Shown here in pieces: positions 33,501-42,983 of a DNA stretch of 64,000 nucleotides (position 1 is its first letter; every line of letters starts with the position of its first letter). The notes beneath the pieces are model-generated. The model saw nothing but the letters and a program-made list of their open reading frames with translations. It ran no database searches and was not told the origin of the DNA. Position numbers and translations under genes: made by a program. Source of the DNA: Pandoraea fibrosis (lineage in GTDB: Bacteria; Pseudomonadota; Gammaproteobacteria; Burkholderiales; Burkholderiaceae); assembly GCF_000807775.2 (NCBI RefSeq), contig NZ_CP047385.1, positions 4,650,001 to 4,714,000 on the forward strand. The letters are read 5' to 3'.

Positions 33501-36500
33501 GCCGCGCCCGGCAGGTTGTACGGATTGCTGCCGTCGGCTGCGAGGATCGGCGCCGACGCCGTGCCCGCCGTGTAGACGCCATAAGGCGTAGCTTCGCTGA
33601 AACTACCGCCGGACAGGATATCCAGGCTCCCGGTACCGGTGCGCAGCACGCTGAACGCCGTGGCGCGTTGCGCGTTGTTATACGCGGCGTCGCTCAACGT
33701 CACGTTGCCGCTGCCTGCCAATGCACGCGTCGACTGCATGGCGCGCTGATCGGCGGCCGCGAGATCGGCGCCACCGACGAGGCGCACCGACGCCGAGAGC
33801 GAACCGGGGGCGAGCATGGCTGCCATCGGCGAGGTGGGCGCGGCACCGGGGACGGCGGGGGACGCCACCCGCCCGATGGCGGGCAGGTTCGAGACTTCGA
33901 ACATCAGGTAGTCATTCCCCCCCGACGACGGGCCGGGGTCGAGCATGGTGCCTGCCCGGATCGTATCGCCGGGTCCGTATGAGCGCCCATTCGTATCCAC
34001 GAAAGGAACGCCGTAGTCCGACACCATCTGCAGATAAAACGCGTCGTTCGGCACGGTCCAGTCGGACATCAATGCGACAGCGATCTGGAAGGCGTAGCTG
34101 GAATTGCCCAGACCGGAGTAACTGGGCGGCCACAGCTCGGAGTTCGAATCGTTCGCGTAATCGATCGTACTGTAGACCGCCGGCGTACCGCTCGTTGACC
34201 GGAACCCGTCCGAGATGCTGCCGCCGATGGTCAGATTGCCGCCCGCCCGGATCGCAAGCGCCATCGGCTCGCCTGCGCCGTAGGTCGCCGAATTCGGGTC
34301 GCGGTTGGCAAATGCGCCATAACGGTACTTCGCGAGATCGATATCGCCGAGCGTCGAAAGATCGCCGGTCGAGGCGATCTGCACGCCCGGGCGCAGGTGG
34401 TAGGCGTTGCCGTAGGCCGACAGGCCCGCGGTGCGCGCCGCCAGGGCACCATTGCCCGCTGCGGCGTTCATGAACGTCGTGCTCGCGGTATCGTAGCCGT
34501 CGAGCGTTGCCTGCGAGATCTCGCTGCCCGGCGCGAGGTTGTACGTCCAGAAACCGTTGAGCGCAATACTGTTCGCACCACGAATTGTCAGTGGCCCGAG
34601 CGCGTCGATGGCGATGTCGCCCGAGGTTTCGCCCGTGCGCATCGCGTTCAGCACAACGTCGCCGTAGGACTTGCCGTCCGGCATGCTCAGATCGAGTGTT
34701 GCCCCCGGCGAGAGCGTCATTCGGCCGCCCGAAGTCGTCAGCTCGATATGACCGCGATTCTTCGACTCGACGGGTGCGCCGTAGCTGTCGACCTGAAGCT
34801 TCGTGCCGTGCGCGTCGAGCACTGCCGTGCTGGCGAGCGTGAGTCCGGTGCTGGCGGAAAGCCGGATCGTGCCCGGCGCGGCGCCGGACGCATCGATGGT
34901 GCCGCTCACCGTCAGGCTGCCGTTATCGACCGACAGATTGACCTTGTGCGCCTTCACGCCGTCGCCGACCACCAGATCGCCCTGCTTCTGCACGAAACTG
35001 CGCGCATCGAAGAAGCCACCGCCATTGAGCAGCGTGTTGAGTCCGGCGAAATCCGCGAAAGTCCCGGCCGACGCGCCGAAGTCCCCGCTGACGAACCCCG
35101 CGTTCGCGTTGCCGCGCAATTGACCGCCCAGCACGACGGCGCCGGTACTGGCGTCGACGGTGATCGTGCCTGCATGATTGTTCTGAGCAGAGACGTCGAT
35201 GATCGAACCCGACGACTGCGAAACGCCGCCTTGTGCGCTCGTGAACACTGCGATGCCGCCAAAGCCGTAAAGGGTCGCCGCCTGAATACGCGACGTCTGG
35301 CCGCTCAGGTCGATGCGGCTGCCGTCGGCGAGCACGATGTCATGTGTCGCGTCGACGGCAAGCTTGCCACTCGGCAACAGGACCGTCGTGCCGAGACGGA
35401 CGGTGTCGCCGGTCAGATCGATCTCCGCCCCCGCCACGCTCGACGTGGCCGCGCTTGGCGTTGTGCCCGCCGGGGCTACGATGTCGAGCGTGCCGCCTGC
35501 CGTGTAGCCGATGACCGACTTCTGCACGCCGGTCAGCAGTGGCGTGGCGAGCGTCAGGTTGCCGCCCGTGCCGCTCTGACCGAACACGTCCCCGCTTTGC
35601 GTGCTCGGCGCCTGATACACGAAGAGCTTGCTGTTGCCTGCCGAGACGATGCGGTCGCTGGCGGTGAGATCGACGTTGCCGAAACCGTACATCGTGCGCG
35701 TAGCGCTTGTCGTGTCGACCGGCGCGAATGTGCCGAGATCGATTTCTTTCGCGATCAGACTCAACGCGCCACTGCCCGGCGCGCCGACCAGCGCCGGTAC
35801 CGGCGCATCGGCCACACCGTTCCATGTCAGTTGATCGGCCGCGATCGTCGCATGGTCGCCCACCGCGCCGTAACCGTAGATCGCCGGGGCCTTGAGCACG
35901 ACACTCACGCCGGAGCCGCGGGTATCGAGGCGACTGCTCCCGAAGACATTGATCGCGCCTGCTGCACCCAGCGTGAGTTTCTCGAGTGCGGGCGCCCCGC
36001 TCGCCGGGTCGCCGTGCATCAGCGTCGAGAGCATGGCCTGATTGAACAGCATGCCTGCCGGATTGCCTGCGGCGGCCACTTGCGCCGCATCGCCGACATT
36101 GAGCGCGCCGACGGCCAGCGTGATGTTGCGCGCACCGAAGCGCGACGTCGGGTCGAGCGTCGAGGCACCGTTGGTCGAGAAGACCAGCGAGCCCTCGGCG
36201 AAGAGACCCGAGCCTGCGCCGATGGTGATACTGCCCCGACTCGTTTGCGCGCCGCCGAATTCGATCTCGCCATTCGAAAGGCCAAGCACCGTGTAGTTGC
36301 CGGCGACGTAAGGCATGCCGGTCGACGCCGTGTCGAACGGGGCCGGTCCCTTGCCGACGGTCGTGAGCGTTACGCCGTTGCCGAGCGTGATGTTGTTGCC
36401 GACCAGGTAGAGCTCTCCGGCCGATAGCGTCACGCCGTCGCGCACGAACAGATCGTTGCCGCCGACGCCGCTGTTGCCGAACATGTACTGCCCAACCTTC

Positions 36501-39500
36501 GCCGACGCATAACCGTTGATGCTCAGGCGCGGTGCGTTGATAGCGCTCAGATCGTTCGCACCGACCGAAACGCCGCTGAATCCGGCCGTGGGTGTGCCTG
36601 CGGTGATTTCGCCGACGTTCTCCACAGCCACCTGCCCGGCGATGCCACCCGGCGCCGCCTGGAAGTTGGCCTGCCCCTGGAACGAGAACACCGGGCCCGT
36701 TACGGGTGTGCCAGGCGACGTGAACGAGATGTCGAGCACGCGTCCGTCGCGCGGCAGCATCGGCACGAGGTTGCCGAATTGCGCTGCCTGCGCCGAAAGA
36801 AAGTCGCCGTAGCTCTGCTCGTTGTATTGCGAATACTTGCGCACGGCGGCACCCGGCGTGACCAGCAGCGTAGACGGCAGTTGGCTGCGCGCGCCGGTGT
36901 TGGCGGTACTCAGATAGCCCGCCGCCAGATAGGTGCCGTTGCCCGCGGCCGTCGGCGTGCCCGGCAGGATCTGTCCGGTGCCGCCGATCTCGACGCGATA
37001 CGCTCCGGGCAGCAGCGCGTAGTTCGACGGCAGCAGCGTGTAGGTGCCGGCCGGCAGGCCCGGCACGCCGTCGCCGATGGTGATGCGTTGGCCCACGGCC
37101 GGATCGCCCGCACCGTTATCCGGTGAGACCGGTGCATAGTTCGACGCGTAGCCCGGCACAATGGCGTAGACCTTGTCGCCCGCCCTGCTCAGCTTCATGG
37201 TCGGGTTCGCGTTGACCAACGGCGTGTTGAGTACGTTGACCGAACCGCCTCGGCCGGACACGAATCCCGCGCCGGTGAGTGTGCCGCCGCCGGACAGGTC
37301 GAGCACCGCGCCGCTGCCGACCGTCACGACGTCGCCCTTCAGGCCGATGCCGGAACTGATCGCCCAGCCGCCAGCGGTGAAGCCGCCTGCCTGCAGCGGT
37401 GTGACGCTCGCGCCATTGAAGCTGTACGTCACGCCGTCTAACGTGCCGCCGTAAGGCATCGTCAGGCCGTTCGACGACACCGAGGTGATGCTGCCGGGCA
37501 GCAACTCGACGGACTTGACCTCGAGCGCCCCGTCGCCCGGCACTGCGGCGTCCGTCCGGCCGAAAATCAGTCGGCCCAGCGGCGCACGCAGGATGCCGCC
37601 CTGACGGATATTCGGTGCGGAAATGGTCAGCGTGCCGAATGCGGACATCGGCATGTCCGGCACGCTCGACGTGGTGCGTCCGAACGTGAGCGTTCCGTCG
37701 TAGTCGCGATTTCGCTGGCCCGCCACGATGTTCGCTACCGCACCGGTCGTCGGATAAATCTGCGCGCCGTCGAGTTCGATGTCCCAGGCGGAGAGCAACG
37801 TCGTGCCCTGCTGGATCGCCGGCGTGGGCAGGAAGCGGATATCGCCCTGACTGACCAGACGTGTCGTGAGAAAGCCTGTCACCGGTACCGACAGACTCGG
37901 CGAGAACGACAGCGGGCCTTGCAGATCGATGAGATTCGCATCGACTTCGAACGTCGCCGTCGTAGGCACCGCGGCCGAACTCGGCGCGCCGATGCTGCCG
38001 CTGCGATAGCCGTCCTTGTAGATGGACGGCGTGCCCGTCAGGTTCACATAGGGCGCGGCGAGGCGAACCATGTTGCTCGACGGCACGACAGTGCCGGTCT
38101 GCGGCGCCGACGACGTGAAGGCATTCGCCGTGAGCTTGAGGCTCTTGTCGAGCGAGAGCGAGACGTCGCCCGGGAAGATCATCATGTCGGTGGTCATCAG
38201 CGACACACCGCTAAAGCCCCCGTCCCTGATCTGGTCGACGCTCACGGCAGCGTTGCCGAACACGAGCGCCGAGACAGCATCCGGTCCCGACAGTGCCGCG
38301 GGTACGGCGCGCGTTTGCGTCACCACGAACTGCCCCGGCACGGTGACGTTGCCTGGCAACTGTCCCCACGGATCCTGGAATTGCGGCGTGACGAGCGAGA
38401 GCGACAGATCCCCGCCCAAAGCGCCGGCGCCCCCCGCTTTGGCATGAGCGTTGCCGTCGAGCATCAATCCACTCATCGAACTGAGCGAGACGGTGCCGCC
38501 GCTGGAGGCGAGCGTCGTCGTGCCTATGGCGTTCGCCGGTTGTCCCGACACGCTCGACGTGGCGACGCTCACCGCCGCGCCGTCGGCATTGAGCTCGGCC
38601 CCCGGGCGCACGATCACGAACGACGGCCCCCCGTTGATCGTGATGCTGCCGCCATCCGACACCATGCCGTACCGGCGCCCCGTGGCATCCGTGGCCGTGT
38701 AGCCGAAGCCGGAGACGTCGAGCAGCGCCGTCGGCCCCAGCCAGATCGACATGCCGAGGTTGTTGCCGCTCGCGTCGAAGTTGCGCGCGCTCGCCAGTAC
38801 GTTGTCCGCTTCCGACATCAACGCGATCTTCCCGCCGCGAGCAATGAGCGAGCCGTCGACAGTGATGCGGCCAAAGGCATCGAGCGTGAGGCTCTGCCCG
38901 GGGTCGACGGCGAGCGTCGCACCTTTGCCGATGTTGACCTCGCTACCCGCCATGTTGCCCTGATAGTCCTTGCCGACGGAGCGCAGCGCGAGACTCGCCC
39001 CGGCGCGCTGCGTGAGCGTGGCGGTCCGGGCATTCTCGGCAACCAGCGGCGGCAGCGTCAGGGTCATGACCTTCGACGGATCACTGCCCGTCGGTGCCGT
39101 CGGGCTGTCCGCCGTAAAGCGATAGACCGGCATGACCGGTTCGAGCGTTACGCCGTTATCGACACGCACACCCTGGCCGCCATTGATGTCGTAGCTGGAG
39201 AAGCCCGTGCTGAAGAACGGCGTATTGCTGCCCGAAGCCCCCGCATTGAACATCGGGACCAGCGTGACGGCGACGGTGCGCGCCAGAGTTGTGCCCGCCG
39301 GAATGACGACGCCCACCGGATAGGTCACATCGACGTTGCTCACCGTACCTGCCGTGTACACGATCCGGTACGGACGGATCGCAAAGCCGACGGGGAACAC
39401 GCTCGACGGAATGATTGTGCCGACCGGGAGGGAGCCGTCGCTGTTGTTCGTGCCGAAGATGTTGTTGATCAGCTTGCCTTTCGGCACCGTGTCGCCAGCG

Positions 39501-42500
39501 TAATAGCGATCGTAGTCCGAATTCGGCCCTGCCCGGTACGCAAACACCGTCACGCCGTCCGGCACGACCCAGTCCGCCGCCGTCGGTACGGTCGGCGCGA
39601 CGTCGAACTGGATCGGCACCGGGAACGGGACGTCCATGATCAGCCGGGTATGGGCGTCGATCGAGGAGAACGGCAGCGGCGTGCCGGCAGGCACGGTATA
39701 CGGTTCGGCCAGTTTCACGGCAATATCCGCCGACGTGCCGGCAGCCAGTTCGCCGCCCGCGAGCGCCGCGTTCGCACCGATCATGATGGCGTCGGGCGTC
39801 GAGATGGTCAGCTTGCCGCCGCCGTTCACGCCGTAGGCGTTGATCGTACCGTTCAGGATGAGCGTGCCAACGTTCACATTGACGTTACCCGCCGAATCGC
39901 CGGCGATCAGCGTCACATTACCGCCCGTGCCGCCCCGGGTCTTGCCGTTGGCGAGGATTGCAGCGCCTGAGGACACATCGATCACGCTGCCATCGCCGAG
40001 CGTCAGGTCACTCGTCGAGTCGAGCGTGACGCTGCCGCCGTTGATGAATGCCACCTTGGAGAGCGAGCCGGGGTCGGTGCTGCCATTGACCCACAGGCCG
40101 CGCACGTCGATGCGCGCGCCGGGCAACAACGTCAGCCCGACCGTGCCGTTGGCCGAGAAGAGTGCAGTGGCGTACCTATCACCCGCGCGCAGGTATGTGT
40201 TGGAGAGGGTTACCGTCCCTGACGGCACCGTCAGAGTGCCCGACACATCGACATACGGTGCGACCAGCGACAAGCGGCCGCCGTTGTCCAGACGCAGATC
40301 GCTGCGCACCTTCACGTCGCCCGAGGTCACGAGATCCACTTCGCCATAGCCCGTGGCGTTCATGCGCGAAGCGTCGAGCCAGAGGGTGCTGGCGCGCGAG
40401 GGGTCCAGCGTGCCGGCCGCCGACAACGCCGAGGTGATATCGGGAATGTCGCCGATCACGACATCCGTCGTGAAGACCCCCGTGCGGCCCGCCCCCGTGT
40501 ACTGGCCGAGCGTAAGCGAACCGGCACGCGGTACAGCGAACTGACTCAACGCGTAGCCATCGGTCAGGCTCGACGGGCGCACTTGCGTCTGCACCGGGCC
40601 GGTGTAGACGTTGGCGATCACATCGCCTTCGAGTACGGCCGTTGGCGCGGAAATCGACAGACGGCCCGCGTCGCGGCCCACGGTGTAGCCATTTTGCAGT
40701 ACGCGTTGGGGCGCGATCAGCGGGTTGGCATAGGACTCTGTCGTGTTCGCGCCCCAACGCGGGTGCGCCACGTCGAAGCCGGTGTACACGCCCGTGTAGA
40801 TGACGTTCGCAGGCGCCGTATTGGCGTTGTAGATCTGGCCGTCCGCACCGCGCAGCCATGTTTGATTCAGGAAGCCTGTCTGCACATCGAGCGAGCCGCC
40901 CGATACGTTGATGGCGGCGCCCGCTTGCGTGACGACTTCGCTGCCGCCGAGCGTGACGGCGCCGCCCTGCGCTGCCCATTCACCGACGCGATGCGCCTGA
41001 TTCGACAGATAGCCGCCGAGTTCCAGCAGGCCGCCGGGGGTGTACCAGCGTTCGTTGGCGTAACCGCCCACGGAAGCGGGCACATAGACCAAACGGCGAC
41101 GGTCGATCCAGACATTGGCATTGTTCAACGCCGCGTTATCCCGGTTGCCGGGCGCGTCGCGTTGCTCGTTGCCCTGCACGTTGACCTTCACGTTGTTGCT
41201 GTCCATCGACAGCGATACGCCGACCGCCCCCGACACGTCGAGCTGTGCGCGATTCGCAACGAAGCTGCGTCCGGTCGCACTCACCGCGATTTGCCCGCCG
41301 GTCGCCAGCGTGAGCGAATCGCTCTGGAATTCCACGCTGCCGCCGCTCACGACCTCGACGCGCGACTGATCGCGGCGATCCGAGAGTTTCGACAGGTTAT
41401 CGAACAATCCCTGCGACATGCCTGCCCGCAGGAGGTCTTGCGCCGCAGAATCCTGAATGAGCGCCGTGCGCTGACTGTCCAGCGCCGTCGCCCCGGTGTC
41501 GCTGATGAGCACCGACGTCAGCGCCCCGCTGCCCAACGTCACCTTGCCCTGCGTGTCGCTGGCCGAGTTCAGCAAGTGAATCGTGCCGCGCGTGTTCACC
41601 GTCGTGGTCGACACCGCCGTGCCTAGTTGCTGAACGTCGCGGCCCGCCATCGTAACGTCGCCTTCCGTCGCCATCAGCAGGCCTATGTTGACCACCTGCC
41701 CTGCTGTGCTCTGCGCGACGAACTGCGGCGAGATTTCATTGCCGCGCGTGGTCGACGGCGTGTTGGCATCCGTGCCTACGCCCTTGCGGATCACGAAGCT
41801 GTCGCCGGCGGCCAGCGCCACCTGCCCCTGCGGGGTGACGATGGTGCCCGCATTGCTCACCTGATGGCCCAGCAGCAGCACATAGCCACCGCCTTGCGTC
41901 ACCGATGTCGGCGCGCGTGTCGTGATGTTCGCGCCCGCTTGCACTTCGACCCTGCCCAGCGCATCGGTAAAGCTCGGCGTCGTGCCGTTCGCCCCGTAAA
42001 TCCCGCCGGTCTGGAACTGCGCGTCGCTCAGGCGCGCCGCCGCCGCCACCAGATTGCGCGTATCGACCTGACTCGTGCCACCGAAGATCACACCGTTGCG
42101 GTTCAGAATCAGTACGGTGCCGTCGCCGTGAATCTGCCCCTGAATCTGACTGGGACGTGCATTCGGATCGTTCACGCGATTGAGCACTGCCCAGTCGCGT
42201 TGCTGTGCGAAATTCACCGACGTATTACGGCCGACGTTGAACGTCTCCCAGTTCAGGATTGCCTTGTCGGCCATTTGCTGAATGTTGACGTTGGTCTTGC
42301 CGTTCTGTGACGTTTGCGTCGGCGCCTGCGCGTTGATCCAGCCTTTGGTCAGGCTGTTGGTGTCGACCTTCAGGCCGCCCTCGGTCAGTCCGTCGGGGAT
42401 CGTGGCGTCGCTGTTGGCCGCAGCCGTGCGGGCGTTGGCCTGCGCGGCCTGCATCGCCGCAATGTTCTGGGCCGCCGAGCCCAGATTCGCAATCGAGCGT

Positions 42501-42817
42501 TGCAGTTGCGCGTTCGCTTGCTGTTGCTGCGCCGATGGGTCCATGAGCGACGTGACCGGCATGCCGTTGGGCAAACGTCCCGTCTGCGACGCTGTTGCCT
42601 GCGCGGCGCCGCGTGCGGCGAACCACGCGTTGCTGAAGGCTTGCTGTGCATGGGCGGCCGACGACGCGAGGAGTGTGAGCGCTGCCGCTTGTACGAGTGG
42701 TTTTCGATGAAGACTGCGAATGACGCGTCCGAGTCGCTGACGTTGGCGCTTACGCGGCGAGTCGGCAAAGGTGTCGGAATCGGGCGAAGCGAGCGAGACG
42801 AAAGGGTTCGGTTGCAT
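30572..42817 (-). CDS. Giant filamentous-haemagglutinin-type exoprotein (TpsA-like), 4,081 aa
   Basis: Residues 1-57 include a basic extended region and a signal peptide ending AAHA. The TPS secretion domain at about 165-300 includes ILNWETFNVGRNTSVNF, QIQGQIHGDGTVLILN and RNGVIFGGTSQVDTRNLVA. Most of the rest is a beta-helical array rich in Gly, Asn, Thr and Asp (patterns such as ISTPDAIMIGANAALAGGEL). The C-terminal part, around 3,600-4,050, with YFRELLLGGREYND, fits the DUF3739 FHA-associated domain. It should be secreted through a TpsB/Omp85 pore and act as an adhesin or contact factor. No TpsB gene is in this window. It is 166 bp downstream of fecR on the same strand. The frame is intact over 12.2 kb. 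Confidence 0.92.
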   Translation of the reverse strand: MQPNPFVSLASPDSDTFADSPRKRQRQRLGRVIRSLHRKPLVQAAALTLLASSAAHAQQAFSNAWFAARGAAQATASQTGRLPNGMPVTSLMDPSAQQQQANAQLQRSIANLGSAAQNIAAMQAAQANARTAAANSDATIPDGLTEGGLKVDTNSLTKGWINAQAPTQTSQNGKTNVNIQQMADKAILNWETFNVGRNTSVNFAQQRDWAVLNRVNDPNARPSQIQGQIHGDGTVLILNRNGVIFGGTSQVDTRNLVAAAARLSDAQFQTGGIYGANGTTPSFTDALGRVEVQAGANITTRAPTSVTQGGGYVLLLGHQVSNAGTIVTPQGQVALAAGDSFVIRKGVGTDANTPSTTRGNEISPQFVAQSTAGQVVNIGLLMATEGDVTMAGRDVQQLGTAVSTTTVNTRGTIHLLNSASDTQGKVTLGSGALTSVLISDTGATALDSQRTALIQDSAAQDLLRAGMSQGLFDNLSKLSDRRDQSRVEVVSGGSVEFQSDSLTLATGGQIAVSATGRSFVANRAQLDVSGAVGVSLSMDSNNVKVNVQGNEQRDAPGNRDNAALNNANVWIDRRRLVYVPASVGGYANERWYTPGGLLELGGYLSNQAHRVGEWAAQGGAVTLGGSEVVTQAGAAINVSGGSLDVQTGFLNQTWLRGADGQIYNANTAPANVIYTGVYTGFDVAHPRWGANTTESYANPLIAPQRVLQNGYTVGRDAGRLSISAPTAVLEGDVIANVYTGPVQTQVRPSSLTDGYALSQFAVPRAGSLTLGQYTGAGRTGVFTTDVVIGDIPDITSALSAAGTLDPSRASTLWLDASRMNATGYGEVDLVTSGDVKVRSDLRLDNGGRLSLVAPYVDVSGTLTVPSGTVTLSNTYLRAGDRYATALFSANGTVGLTLLPGARIDVRGLWVNGSTDPGSLSKVAFINGGSVTLDSTSDLTLGDGSVIDVSSGAAILANGKTRGGTGGNVTLIAGDSAGNVNVNVGTLILNGTINAYGVNGGGKLTISTPDAIMIGANAALAGGELAAGTSADIAVKLAEPYTVPAGTPLPFSSIDAHTRLIMDVPFPVPIQFDVAPTVPTAADWVVPDGVTVFAYRAGPNSDYDRYYAGDTVPKGKLINNIFGTNNSDGSLPVGTIIPSSVFPVGFAIRPYRIVYTAGTVSNVDVTYPVGVVIPAGTTLARTVAVTLVPMFNAGASGSNTPFFSTGFSSYDINGGQGVRVDNGVTLEPVMPVYRFTADSPTAPTGSDPSKVMTLTLPPLVAENARTATLTQRAGASLALRSVGKDYQGNMAGSEVNIGKGATLAVDPGQSLTLDAFGRITVDGSLIARGGKIALMSEADNVLASARNFDASGNNLGMSIWLGPTALLDVSGFGYTATDATGRRYGMVSDGGSITINGGPSFVIVRPGAELNADGAAVSVATSSVSGQPANAIGTTTLASSGGTVSLSSMSGLMLDGNAHAKAGGAGALGGDLSLSLVTPQFQDPWGQLPGNVTVPGQFVVTQTRAVPAALSGPDAVSALVFGNAAVSVDQIRDGGFSGVSLMTTDMMIFPGDVSLSLDKSLKLTANAFTSSAPQTGTVVPSSNMVRLAAPYVNLTGTPSIYKDGYRSGSIGAPSSAAVPTTATFEVDANLIDLQGPLSFSPSLSVPVTGFLTTRLVSQGDIRFLPTPAIQQGTTLLSAWDIELDGAQIYPTTGAVANIVAGQRNRDYDGTLTFGRTTSSVPDMPMSAFGTLTISAPNIRQGGILRAPLGRLIFGRTDAAVPGDGALEVKSVELLPGSITSVSSNGLTMPYGGTLDGVTYSFNGASVTPLQAGGFTAGGWAISSGIGLKGDVVTVGSGAVLDLSGGGTLTGAGFVSGRGGSVNVLNTPLVNANPTMKLSRAGDKVYAIVPGYASNYAPVSPDNGAGDPAVGQRITIGDGVPGLPAGTYTLLPSNYALLPGAYRVEIGGTGQILPGTPTAAGNGTYLAAGYLSTANTGARSQLPSTLLVTPGAAVRKYSQYNEQSYGDFLSAQAAQFGNLVPMLPRDGRVLDISFTSPGTPVTGPVFSFQGQANFQAAPGGIAGQVAVENVGEITAGTPTAGFSGVSVGANDLSAINAPRLSINGYASAKVGQYMFGNSGVGGNDLFVRDGVTLSAGELYLVGNNITLGNGVTLTTVGKGPAPFDTASTGMPYVAGNYTVLGLSNGEIEFGGAQTSRGSITIGAGSGLFAEGSLVFSTNGASTLDPTSRFGARNITLAVGALNVGDAAQVAAAGNPAGMLFNQAMLSTLMHGDPASGAPALEKLTLGAAGAINVFGSSRLDTRGSGVSVVLKAPAIYGYGAVGDHATIAADQLTWNGVADAPVPALVGAPGSGALSLIAKEIDLGTFAPVDTTSATRTMYGFGNVDLTASDRIVSAGNSKLFVYQAPSTQSGDVFGQSGTGGNLTLATPLLTGVQKSVIGYTAGGTLDIVAPAGTTPSAATSSVAGAEIDLTGDTVRLGTTVLLPSGKLAVDATHDIVLADGSRIDLSGQTSRIQAATLYGFGGIAVFTSAQGGVSQSSGSIIDVSAQNNHAGTITVDASTGAVVLGGQLRGNANAGFVSGDFGASAGTFADFAGLNTLLNGGGFFDARSFVQKQGDLVVGDGVKAHKVNLSVDNGSLTVSGTIDASGAAPGTIRLSASTGLTLASTAVLDAHGTKLQVDSYGAPVESKNRGHIELTTSGGRMTLSPGATLDLSMPDGKSYGDVVLNAMRTGETSGDIAIDALGPLTIRGANSIALNGFWTYNLAPGSEISQATLDGYDTASTTFMNAAAGNGALAARTAGLSAYGNAYHLRPGVQIASTGDLSTLGDIDLAKYRYGAFANRDPNSATYGAGEPMALAIRAGGNLTIGGSISDGFRSTSGTPAVYSTIDYANDSNSELWPPSYSGLGNSSYAFQIAVALMSDWTVPNDAFYLQMVSDYGVPFVDTNGRSYGPGDTIRAGTMLDPGPSSGGNDYLMFEVSNLPAIGRVASPAVPGAAPTSPMAAMLAPGSLSASVRLVGGADLAAADQRAMQSTRALAGSGNVTLSDAAYNNAQRATAFSVLRTGTGSLDILSGGSFSEATPYGVYTAGTASAPILAADGSNPYNLPGAASGGAVQVWYPEHGGDMLLIAQQDVTGNIQIADNSVRYNNSNLTSNWLWRQGGAGLTPDAAAWGINFGSMAQINPNSLTQSIVGFQGIGTLGGGNLTVDAGRNAGVTMSGNVSQSTGLDLAVASTGRVLSDGTVVQTGGGDVSLKVGGMLNGRSSLAQQSDRPSDYFGNVTNLRGDASIDAGSIGTMAPFGNGSYWKSFDPRVQPLTTIKGVTQTRGPTLVPGDGTVSMSARGDLVLGGVGDAGMIPSSDVNGGYYTNSTGTVGKGGYTQFTLFRPSSKVSLFSAGGDVMPMDGGTSGNALNNAGTFFPGSLSVTAANGDIRFKTGMTPDDPRTDLELIASPVGQLEMYAAGTIYGQGGTVSMSGADMAALATPQHVFFQTFNGGALNSASIDAAIRQNARTPLAYGEDTVTSALHAGDSVPARIYAGVDIDDLGLGKTLKMVNDPVAQFIPSHTTWYVAAKPFEVMAGRDIVGMGTVPDTFANVTGNDITLKQAGRDILYQSVNILGPGLLQMQAGRNLYQGYYGMLTSVGDVIHPSNTSGGAGISVLAGVGANGPDYAGFAKAYFDPANQLPGGTALAGSGKVVHAYGDELATWLKGRFGYDGTPADALAYFLALPAAQQGVFVRDIYFRELLLGGREYNDSGSPRYGSYLRGRDAIVTLFPANDAAGHPNDYKGAITMFSSVVGMNNVNGVNIPVTSDAGVRTNFGGTIQMLNPGGRTLVGVEGVTPGATAGVVTQGEGDIQLYSRDSILLGLSRVMTTFGGAIQAWSSDGDINAGRGSKTTVLYTPPKRVYDSMGDVTLSPSVPSSGAGIATLAPLPEVPGGDIDLVAPLGTIDAGEAGIRVSGNVNFAALAVVNAANVQVQGKSTGLPVIAAVNVGALTNASATAAQAASAAQEAMARERVAQRQNAPSIFSVRMLSAGDANGVSPDQRGAALATPAKVSYDPSSAFQLVGNGELTEAQKTQLTREEKAHL

Positions 42818-42983
42818 GTCGGTTTTGCAGTGGCAATCGGTTAGCGGCCCTCCCCATCCGATCGATGCAGGTAGCCTTCCCTTTGATGACGACGCTCACT
42901 TGCGAAACCCGCAACGCCCGGCACGAAATAAATCGCGATGTGCGCCTTTTCACCCAAAATTCACCCACAACCCATGGCGTGAG